From NCBI GenBank assembly GCA_944472135.2, contig OX235265.1, positions 42,939,459 to 43,003,458 on the forward strand: DNA of 64,000 nt. Direction: 5' to 3'. This DNA comes from Trichobilharzia regenti. Taxonomy: Eukaryota; Platyhelminthes; Trematoda; Strigeidida; Schistosomatidae. Shown here piece after piece: positions 55,097-64,000 of this stretch (positions within the stretch are counted from its first letter, which is position 1; each line of letters begins with the position of its first letter). A program made the translations under genes and the position numbers. Below the pieces are notes generated by a model. The model was not told the DNA's origin. It did no database searches and saw only the letters and a program-made list of their open reading frames with translations.

Positions 55097-58073
55097 ATGT
55101 TGGCGTTATAGACGTCCGTGAACAGTACTGGGTATATTAACGCAAGCTCTTATACCAACAACTTCTATTTTATTTTATTCTCGCGTACCAAAGGCAAAGC
55201 AAAAGACTACAACCGGTTGTCCAAATTACGATATATATTTCGGAACCAACTCGCGGATTGAAGGGGAAGCTGAGCTAGCTAGTTATCATGCACGACAGTG
55301 ACACGACGGAGTACCAAATGGCGGGGATGCTTGACCGAAATCCTTCAGCTAGAGCACCACCTAATTATATGAAGCCGGAACAAATGAATGGAGTATTTAT
55401 TTAAGACATTATAGGGGCATTAACTGAGACCAGGTGTTGGAAATATGCAACTTAGTTATGACAGGATATTTCTCAAAATGATACAAGGTCGTAACCCCTG
55501 AACGAACTGATGCTCGCAATCTAGCGGAAGGTATGTCTTCCGGTCGGTTGAACCACTGAAGTACACCAGAAAATCTATATTCTGACGAATGAACAAATTT
55601 TAGAAGCGTTTTTTCAGTGCGATGAGCCACTTTTTCCGAATTCGTATGTCTATAACGACGTTATATCATCCCAGGGGCAACGGGCTACTAAAGCGTAGCA
55701 ATGGGACTTTTATGTCGTTACGACGAGGAGTTTTAGTTGGGGAACAAGAGGCAGCATGAGAAACCTTGTCTCTAGGATGCCCGTTAGCTTAGAGAGCGAG
55801 TACAAATACATTTGGAAACATGACACCTATTGGGGACTGGCCTTGAGTTGCTCCTTCCTAGCGATCCGGTAGCCATGCTACATTAGGATGACCTACTTAC
55901 TATCATGAAAGTGGTGGTAGGACTGTGAGGAGAAAGTCAAGTACCATAGTTATGCGCTCGAAGAACTTGAGGGAGTGAGGCGGAGACAGAAACAGTACCA
56001 TGATAAGCAGAAGTAGGGAGCACACTTAAAGAGAGTTGACAGTATGGGTTTGACAACCAGGGACTGACAACAAGGGTCGAAGTAAACCTGAAGTACATCG
56101 GTCAGGCCCATTTACTCTGTACACAATTTTTTCAGCCTGGCATTTGTCTATATGGCCCACACATTCCCTTGACCCTTTTACTCCCTAGAAGTATTATTTT
56201 TCGGCTCATTTTCAGACTACTTAGTGCACTGCCAGGTAAAGTGATGACTCACAGTCTCAGCAGCAGCGCATCCCTAGAATGTACCAAATATTCGCATCGA
56301 GATAATTCGGTGCCCATTTGTGACTGTACTTCGCAAAGCCGCAATAGCTTATAAGGTGTGTATGCAGTGGTATCCCTTAACGATATGGAACTTTCCAAAA
56401 GAGGACTTTGAAGATAGCTCCAAGAGGTAATTGGATCAGTGCCCGCATGAAATATATGAATGTTGGACTCCTTGTCAGACAACGAAGATGGCAACACTTA
56501 AATCATAGCACTAAACAACTGTAAATCACGTCTCAAAACCGTTAATGCCCAGCTCTTGCTACGCTGGGACTCACGCTGTCCCTCGAAGCCTTTCAGAAAC
56601 TCTAGTACTAACGGACTCAAAAACCAAAAAACCGATTGGCGACTCGAGAATTCTTTATTCTAACACCAACATATAACCATCGTAATAACTAAGGTCTATG
56701 AACAAATATTACAATAATAAATCACAATATTACTTCTGACGGTTTTCTCCTGACTTCTTTCTGAACAGCGACCAATGAGACGATGACTGGTGTATTGATG
56801 CCTCCACGAAAATATAGGGAATTTGGGTTTGAGCAAACAACCGTGAATTGATCGTTCAATCTTCAACTACACTGACAACAGCAATATACTGAAGCGACCA
56901 CTTGCAAATAACTTATAAGACAAACACTAACCTTAACAAATTATTGACTGAAATGAACACTGGTGTGAACCAGGGGTCTGCAGCCCTACTTGAATACCGA
57001 AAATGCCAGAGATATGAGATCGATTCATTTACGACAGATCCAGTATCCTATATCCGATATCCCTTTTACTGGCTAGTGTAGACCGAATTCATTCCTTTTG
57101 GCTCGCTCCTTATTTGTAAGATAAAGTTCCCTGACTATCATTGCTTTGGTTGACTCTAGGGGGAGCATCTCGGAGTTTGACTATATTTGGGATGTAATAT
57201 GCATTGTATTAAGACCGTTTAACTGCTGTGAACGGATTTAATTCACTTCCCAGCTAGTCATTCGGTGTGGTTGAGAGGGAGGTTTTATAATTATAGCACC
57301 TGCGAGTACGCAAACCATTATGTGTACGGTTAGGATATTTTGATATAATGCATTCAGGTTAGAACTTATTGTTTACAAGTAGGTCGGGTGTGTTGTTTCT
57401 CTTTACCGTTTGATATTACAGAGGGATATTGGTATCTTCAAGGACGTTGGAAGGTTCGCTTGGTTGTAGTTATGATCTTAACTTTTTGCCAGTTGTAGTC
57501 GGGCTGTCGGGGTAAGATCTGTTCCTCCAACGGGGAAGAGTCGTTTTGAGTGTTTTTATTGTTATTGTGCCAACAACATTTAGTGATAATCGTGTTGGCT
57601 GGCGAAACTTCCATCCCAATTCTGGTTTTTTGTTCTCAGTCGGTTCAGTAGTGTATTTTTTCATTTCCCATTCCTTGCATTGTCTACTTAGTTTCCATGC
57701 TTTGTGTGATCTTTTACTTTGTAAATTGAATAAGTATACTGGCTACATGGATACTAAGGTGGTCTCAGGTCATTTCCAGTTCACAAGGGTACTTGTTAGG
57801 AGTAGAGTTGTTAACGATTCGCTTGGTGTAGTCCGAAGATATGGAATGTGTCTATGACTGACGTTCTACTAATTGAATAGTCAAAGAATCACTGATTTAT
57901 TTGTCAGTCATGTCATTCACCATGATGGAGGAAGAAAGCGCTACTGATCTCACAACTATTTCACGTAATATTCCAGTGTGGATCAGCTGGTGGGTTGTTT
58001 ACTGAGACTGGATGAAAGGATGTTTCCATTTGTAGATATACTTCTTTAATTCATTTATGATTAGTTAACTAAT
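54982..58073. other. 3.1-kb block private to the right arm
   Basis: Left-arm sequence crosses from the partner of 54981 to the partner of 58074 without it (overlap aca). It contains the segment shared with 47610-48169 (54982-55520) and a solo LTR (56520-56877). The remaining 55521-56519 and 56878-58073 show no recognisable gene; a 103-codon frame at 57546-57857 is hydrophobic and without domain. Insertion in the right arm or deletion in the left are both possible. Confidence 0.6.
56520..56877 (-). mobile_element. Solo LTR of the main Bel/Pao-like family
   Basis: 358 bp, minus orientation, starting tgtaaatcacg and ending actgaca. Flanked by acaac (56515-56519) and acagc (56878-56882), a 5-bp duplication with one mismatch. 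No internal sequence; formed by LTR-LTR recombination. Confidence 0.8.
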
Positions 58074-58389
58074 ACATTTTAAGTATCATGGACTGTGGTT
58101 GGCTGTGATTATTTTTGTCACCAAGTGTATGTGGTCACTGATATTATTTGCACGGTAAGGAAGAGTGTACTCGTCAGCTTGTTTTTTTAGGCATTCAGTA
58201 GCCGTTTTCCGGTCAGAATATTAGCACCATAGCAAAAGAGTTGGATTTAGAGTTAGTGTTTACCATTAAGTTGGTTATCCGAACAGGGTTTCTCCTTGAA
58301 GTTCACTTTTGGGGTTGACGTTGCACTTTTGTTTAAAGTTTGTCAGATATGTCGAGATTTCGGGTAGTCCCACTGGACTGGTGAAAATC

Positions 58390-61300
58390 ATTGATTGTCC
58401 TAGTATATAAAAAGGGATACAAATCTTCCTGTGATAATCATATGGCGACCAGCTTGACTAATTTAGTATTTAAATTTGTGGGTTCAGTAGTCTTATGTAA
58501 GCGAAGAGATAGAAATCCTAGTATGCTCATTATGCAATTCGTCGCTGTCAAATGAAAGATGATCCTGCAGTATCCGGTGTGTAAGAAGGCTCTTCTAGAA
58601 TTTGCCGACTCAAGTCGTTCCTGGTGTTATTGCCATTTCCAGCTAATTGTCAAAGCCAATGTGTTTACTGCGCAGCAGCCCTCTCCGTCATTCTTTATGT
58701 CTGTGGGATGGAAGTGGTGCACAGCAAAGCTTGTTGAGCAATTCTATCTGGTCCTCAATTGGAATAGACAGCAGTTCGGGTCGGTCAAGCCAAAATACGG
58801 TGTCAGTCCATGAGGCTTTCGACTATTGGTTTGAGCCACTTGAGAAGGGGGGGATTAATCGGTTGAGGTCTTCAAGACTCTAAGGCCTAATAACTGGAGA
58901 CTGTTGATGACCTAAATGCATCCATTTCTAATGAACTCATAGATTTCAGATTTATTGGCTGAGGCTGTGGTTGTCCAAACCCTTCTAAATGAATCAGTTG
59001 AGGTTGCAGACAGTACTTCTTCTGGCAGTCGGTTCCAAGATTTTATGACTCTGTGTGAAAACCAGTGCTCAACAGCAGTATGATTTCTTCTTGGCTTTTG
59101 AACTCTCCTACTATGTCCTCCGAGGTGTTCCGACCTGTTGGGAAGGAAAAGAGAGAATAGGTCAGGTCCGTAGTGATTATTTAAAATTTTAAACGTTGTG
59201 ATTAAATCTCCTCTCTGCCTACGTTATGACAGGGAGAAGAGATTTCAACTGTCTAGTTGTTACTTGTGTGGTAAGTTAGTCATGCCGAGAACCATACGTG
59301 TTGTCTTCCTTTGAACCCTTTCTAGAATGTGTGAGTCCCCTTTAAGATAAGGACTGGCTGCCTGGATACAGTTTTCTAGTCTTGACCTCACCAGAGATGT
59401 ATATAAGGAGGCGAACATATCTCTGGTGTTTCTAGAAAAGGCCCTGAAAATCGCCCATAAAGATCTAAAACTACGTGCAGCCACCGCGCGACAGTGCGCT
59501 GTAGTTTTTAAATCGTTGCTAAGTATGACACTTAAATCAAAGTGAGTCTGAACCGGTGAGAGTTTTGTTCACTCTAGTCCGCAGAGTCTGATACTTGCGT
59601 GTCCGATGCGCATGGTTGCATATTTCTCTGTATTGATCGGAAGCATCCTCTGAACCAATGTGACAATTTATTGAGGTCTCCTTGCAACTTGAGTGTATCA
59701 CTGCCGCCCTTCAGCTATCCCCAGGTTTTTAAGTCATCTGCGTATAGGACCACATGGGAATGGGTGGGCAGAGATAACTCGTTGATATACAAAATAAATA
59801 GGAGAGGTCCGAGTACCGTGCCTTGTGGTACTCCGCTGTGCACTGCTGTCCAGGTGGAGAGTTTCGGGTTGGTCCCGACCCTATGCCTCCTATTTATGAG
59901 GAATTCCCTGAGCCAGTTTAGTAATCTGCTTTTGATACCAGGATTTTCCAACTTTATGAGTAGTCTTTTGTGAGGAGCTTTATCAAAGGCTTTTCTGAAG
60001 TCTATGAAGACGACGTCAACGGGTCTTCTGTTGTCTCTTGATTTGACCCAGCTTTCTCTTGTAGTGAGGATATTTGACAGATATGAGAGGTTTCTTCGGG
60101 AGCCGTGCTGTGATCTGGATAACATTTTGTTGTTTTCCAGATATGCCATGACACTTTTCTTAATGATTCTTTCCAGTGTCTTGATTAAAGTGCTGGTGAG
60201 GCTAATAGGCCTGTAACTTGTAGGGCTGTCTTGATCCTACTTTGTGGGTGATATTAATATGGCGTCTTTCTAGTCACGTGGTAACACTCCATTTAGGAGA
60301 GATGGCCTGAAGATCGTGGTCAATGGGCCGGCTATGTGAGCTGATAGCTCCTTGAGAAGCCTTAGCTGAAGATTATCAAGACCCATTGATTTCCCTGCAT
60401 CTAGTTTCGTTAGGCAGTTGAGTACGATGTTTTAGTCGATGTCAACGGAATCTATCCCGTATTCCTCTGATGCAACCAGAGTTGATCCTATAGGGAGTGA
60501 TGACTCCTGTGTAAAGACTTGGGAGAAGTAGTCTGCCACTGTTTCTGATTTTTCTTTGTCTGTTTTGATTGTCATTGTGAATAGTCAGGTATGGGACTCC
60601 ACTAGATATCTTATTCCTGAAGTTCATGTACGAGAAAATTTTCTTAGGTTGTGCTGACTCCGGCTCTAGTTTTAACAGTATACTGATGTTGTAATATTAA
60701 TTGTAATTCGTTATTTCATATTAATCCTGCATCCAGGGGTTCGGGTTAGTATTCCTTAACTGGTAGCTTAATAATGCTTTTGTTGATGCGTGTTTTGTTA
60801 TGTATGCCGTGATAATAGTCGTGTGATAATCTTTTTAGCAGGATTGTTCACACAACCTAGTTCAGTTGTCGTTTTGGTATGGTCCGGAGATTTGATCAAT
60901 AACTTGAGCATTTGTGTTCTATAACTGATAAGTAGTGGACATATATTGAGCTTTACTTCTGGATACCTAGGTAATATCACAATTTTTTTTCACATTAATG
61001 TGGCCAATAGTCTACTTGCATTTCATCCTCTCACATTCCTTGTCTTACATTTGTTTTCTAATTCGCAGGTCGTAGTTGCATCACTTTTGATGAGATTTCA
61101 GCCGTTTTTGTTACTTCTGTCAGTAACCAATGTTCCTTGAAAAATCTTTGATGAATTGATAAATCCATGGACACATTCCTTCGAATTAGTGGCTTGTAGT
61201 CAACCTAAGCACTATGCATCGAGTTTCAGATGTTCCAGTTGTCGTCTTCAATCCACATTTGACGTGTAGTTTGTGCAAAGGATACTTAATCGATGCTACA

Positions 61301-62388
61301 ACAGTTGTTGAGTGTCTTCACTCTTTCTGTCGTAGTTGCATTTTAACGTATCTTCAGCATAAAACGACATGTCCAGTTTGTGAAACACTTCTACACAAAA
61401 CCAAACCACACTATGCCATTCGTCCTGATCGTGCTTTGCAGGCTATTGTTTACAAACTTATTCCAAATCTTTTCGAAAAAGAAATGTTGTCCAGGAGAAA
61501 ATTTTATGAAGGTGAGTGTACTGTGGCTTTGTTTTGATAGGGTTAGCTAACTTCTAGAGTCTCGGTCGTGTTGTTAATCCCCCCGCTTCCTCAAAAAATC
61601 AAAAGGGTGAATCTGAACTTCTGGCGCTTACATCCGGGCCGGTGTACATAGTGGTCTACCTAGGGAAGCTGGAAAACCATGATTCCGAACCTATGATGTA
61701 CATGGGCTCCAGTATCGCAAAGCATAAAATCGCCTGCACATCTGTTTTGGCCACTGTAGACCGTAAGAACGTAGTTTTTGATGCTGCTCCACTGTGTCGT
61801 GGATCAGACTTCAAGTCAAAGTTCGGGGATGATCCCTTAAAACAGCCACCTACTTCGGTCCGGGCATGTAGGCAGTATACTGACCCTCGCACACACTATG
61901 AGATTTCGTGTGGCACATCTCTTGGTGCCCATAGTTAACCAAGGTTGTGTTTTTATAATAACGATGATATGTTAATCTTTGCTAGCATATTATCTAGTAT
62001 ACTAATAATCTTATGCCACGTTAATTATGTGATACTGAACTCTTGCTTATTACTTGAGCATATTTGATTCAATGCATACATTCCCCTCGTGGGTTATGCT
62101 TTGTGTTTTTGAACGGGACATACTCTGAATTACTTTCATGATGGTTCACACTATTCACATTTTGCGTAATTTTATGCAAATTATGCGAATCGCCACTGTA
62201 GTTCTCGGTGTGTGTGCATAGCTTGTGTGCAAATCAGCTGATTTTAAAATTCTATTTTTACTTGTTTATTATGGGAAACTTCAAATGAGGTTTTGTAAGT
62301 TGCGTTTTGTGAAGAATAACGATACAACTTGGTTGCTTCAATGTCAATAGGTAAAACAGACTTCCATGTTACAGGATTTCATCATGAG
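58390..62388 (+). repeat. Distal part of the right palindrome arm
   Basis: Uninterrupted counterpart of 1738-9596. It ends inside intron 1 of the Polycomb RING gene. Contains 58390-58909 (non-coding), the CR1 fragment, the upstream region of the gene (60661-61213, no promoter motif identified), exon 1 and the first ~877 bp of the intron. Confidence 0.85.
58910..60660 (-). pseudogene. CR1/jockey-type reverse transcriptase fragment (right copy)
   Basis: Inverted twin of 7130-9076 without the SINE. Longest open piece 59715-60149 (minus) with RT motif A FRKAFDKAPHK, motif B SGVPQG and motif C YADDLK; one residue differs from the left copy (N for S in KLENPG). Broken elsewhere by stops. It lies about 550 bp upstream of the RING gene in opposite orientation. 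Confidence 0.8.
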
Positions 62389-64000
62389 CTGACATCAGTT
62401 AGAGAACCATTGGAAAACCTGGGAGTATTGGACAGCTGTCTCGTCTTAGTTTGGGACTCTTCATCAGTATGCACCCGCTGGGATTCGGAACCAGGACCTT
62501 CTGGTTACAAGGCGAGCTCGTAGACCATTAAGCCACTGGGATTCGATCCAATGGCCCTCCCATGAACTCTAACTTCTGCCAATTCACGACATAGCGCGAC
62601 CTCTAGCCAATGTATTCGGCGAGTATTTGTCCTCACACCCGACCTGCTGCACATAATATAATATAGCTTTAACTTTGTAACAGAATCTGCACTGTTGCAT
62701 ATGAAAATTCAGTAATTTAACCTTCATCGCATTGTGTAAGTAATGTGAACTTTTCCACTCCCCCTGTTATTACAACACTTGTTTCTTCTATGAACTTAAC
62801 TCAGTGGAGTTGTTTGGCTTATCGGCTCAAGCACTCAGCCTGTGGGTCACATGTTCGAGTCTCGCCTTATCTAATTCAACTGGGTAGTGTCATCAGACCT
62901 CACACGATAGGTGTGGTTCTTAGCCTGGTACATGAAAAATCTGCCCTTGTTAAGAGCTTAGACCAGCCGTAAACTTACCTCTTTTTCTGCCGTCTTGATA
63001 AATCCCTTCTTTGATTATATCCAGATTGTGTATTGTAATAAAGACTGTAATACTTAGTTGAGATTATGATGGATTCAATTTTCTGTTGTCACTCATGTGG
63101 AGTAGAATAGTGTTCTTTCCAGTGTAGTGTGTGTATTTGGCAGTAAGGCAGCTTCCTTAGAACTGCATATCTACAATTGACATTCTGTCTACAATTATTC
63201 TTAGTATTTTATTACTATTATTTTCATGCTTTCTGATTTTTGACTTTTCAGCTCATCCTTCCCTTCATAGTCGTTCACTTAGTCCTGAAAAGCGAGGTGA
63301 TATATCAATTAATACTTATGTGCTTCCAGAAGAAGATCGTCTAAGTATTGAACTTCGATACTGGGATCAAAATGAAGATAACATTGATGATTCTGGTAGT
63401 AAATTTTCCAGCCAGTCTGATTTATCTATTCTCCCTCCTGTTCAACCTACATTTTTACTTTGTCCACCTGAACTTACAGTGGGACATATTGAAAAGCTTA
63501 TTCGAATGAAGTTCAACTTGAAGCCGAGTGAGCATGATGTTTCCGTATTTTTTTCAGCTGATGATCTCTTTAATCCTGATCACACATTATCAGATCTAGC
63601 TTGCCTTTATGCTTGGCGTCGTCAACAACCCTTTAAATTGTATTTTACAATCAAACAAGCTACAAAAAATGAGTCTCCTGTTTTGATTGGACCTCAGTCC
63701 CCGACGAAAGTGGGTAATCTCAGTGAAGAGGGCATGGATAAATCTAATCTGCTTAACCAAAATACTAATTCTTGTTCTCTTAAACAGAAATCTAAAAATC
63801 TACCTGTGAATCCTGTACGCAAAAAACATGTGGACAATCATGATTTTGAGGCAAGCAATCATCCTTCTGAAACCTCTGTCTCCAATTCACAAACCTCGAC
63901 AAAATCATCTTGTAAAATATCACTTCCTACTCAATTTATGAAGTCAATCAGCTTATCATCTCCAATGTTAAATACTCCAAACTCTGTTTGCTCGTCTTTA
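61214..64000 (+). CDS. Polycomb-group RING finger protein (Bmi1/Mel-18/Psc type), partial: exon 1 and part of exon 2
   Basis: Exon 1 (61214-61511) starts [10 protein letters not shown] and encodes a C3HC4 RING at about residues 18-56 (CSLC...CLHSFC...C...CPVC), then HYAIRPDRALQ and RRKFYE. The donor is G|GTGAGT. Exon 2 starts after tttcag at 63252 (phase 1, completing an Ala codon) and continues AHPSLHS, as in Bmi1-type proteins. A RAWUL domain follows (about 63450-63655: FLLCPPELTVGHIEKLI, LSDLACLYAWRRQQPFKLYF) and then a Ser/Asn-rich tail, open to the window end. PCGF proteins pair with RING1 in Polycomb repressive complex 1 to ubiquitylate histone H2A and silence genes in the nucleus. WRRxxPFKL favours the PCGF2/4 branch over PCGF3/5. 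The product is incomplete here. The intron carries SINE-like repeats. Confidence 0.88.
62389..62575 (-). mobile_element. tRNA-derived SINE with hammerhead-like core (SmAlpha-like), in the RING gene intron
   Basis: Minus strand: an A-box-like TGGCTTAATGG, then a B-box-like GGTTCCGAATCCC (with one extra base), then CTGATGA (62461-62467), a GTCCC...GAC stem and CGAGAC (62438-62443). This is the order of a hammerhead ribozyme core (CUGANGA - stem II - GAAA), with GAAA changed to GAGA. Schistosome SmAlpha SINEs are known to pair a pol III promoter with a hammerhead. The core substitution suggests that this copy is inactive. It starts exactly where palindrome identity ends. Confidence 0.6.
62800..62985 (+). 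mobile_element. tRNA-like SINE, plus strand
   Basis: A-box-like TTGGCTTATCGG (62814-62825) and B-box GTTCGAGTCTC (62853-62863), spaced as in a tRNA-derived pol III promoter. Too diverged to fold as a complete tRNA. Ends are not defined. Lies in the RING gene intron. The rest of the intron, 62986-63251, holds only a T-rich stretch before the acceptor. Confidence 0.45.

Noticed and set aside
57546..57857. 103-codon hydrophobic ORF as a membrane protein gene
   Set aside because: No start context, domain or neighbour support; AT-rich chance frame.
61642..61938. 98-codon ORF in the RING gene intron, also at 2188-2484
   Set aside because: Identical in both arms only because of the duplication; no recognisable domain and overlapping open frames on both strands.

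Overview
The window is eukaryotic and looks like a blood-fluke (Schistosoma-type digenean) genome. It contains one split host gene, CR1-, RTE- and Bel/Pao-type retrotransposons like those known from schistosomes, tRNA-derived SINEs (one with a hammerhead-ribozyme-like core), AT-rich non-coding DNA and no bacterial signals. Species and chromosome cannot be fixed from sequence alone. Almost everything except the gene at the right end is transposon-derived.

Layout. At 1-1374 lies a decayed CR1-type ORF1 (PHD finger plus RRM-like domain, minus strand). From 1738 to 62388 the window reads as one large imperfect inverted repeat whose axis is near 46.5 kb. The left arm is 1738-44878 and the right arm is 48193-62388. 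Removing the insertions I can delimit leaves both arms at about 11.1 kb. Left-arm insertions are a Bel/Pao gag-only element (2790-6450), a SINE (about 7339-7545), a 7.3-kb block with a CR1 fragment and a nearly intact RTE (9597-16871), a solo LTR (19522-19816) and a 20.6-kb LTR block (20243-40857). The right arm has one private block (54982-58073).

The 20.6-kb block is itself nested. A split minus-strand LTR (22843-22878 and 40706-40857) holds a plus-strand gag-only element (22879-40705). The 3' LTR of that element holds a minus-strand insertion (26676-40552) made of nine head-to-tail 1502-bp units, each with a 383-codon gag ORF, plus one complete 359-bp LTR. 9 x 1502 + 359 = 13877, exactly the insertion length, and it is flanked by a 5-bp target duplication (gatgg/gttgg). 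The simplest reading is one retrotransposition followed by LTR-LTR unequal exchange.

The palindrome centre (41.3-51.7 kb) consists of two inverted CR1 elements. The plus-strand one is a mosaic whose 5' half matches the copies at 17-19 kb and 53-55 kb and whose 3' half matches its inverted partner.

The one confident host gene is a Polycomb-group RING finger gene of the Bmi1/Mel-18/Psc type (61214 to beyond 64000). Exon 1 encodes the RING finger and exon 2 the RAWUL domain. The left arm carries an inverted copy of its exon 1 that is dead: a nonsense codon plus an LTR element insertion.

How the parts relate: the gag-only LTR family has no pol in any copy, so it must borrow reverse transcriptase and integrase. 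It keeps gag, LTRs, a polypurine tract and a triplet of structured hairpins near its 3' end. CR1 and RTE elements supply their own endonuclease and reverse transcriptase. All coordinates and homology statements come from reading the sequence by eye; no alignment was run.
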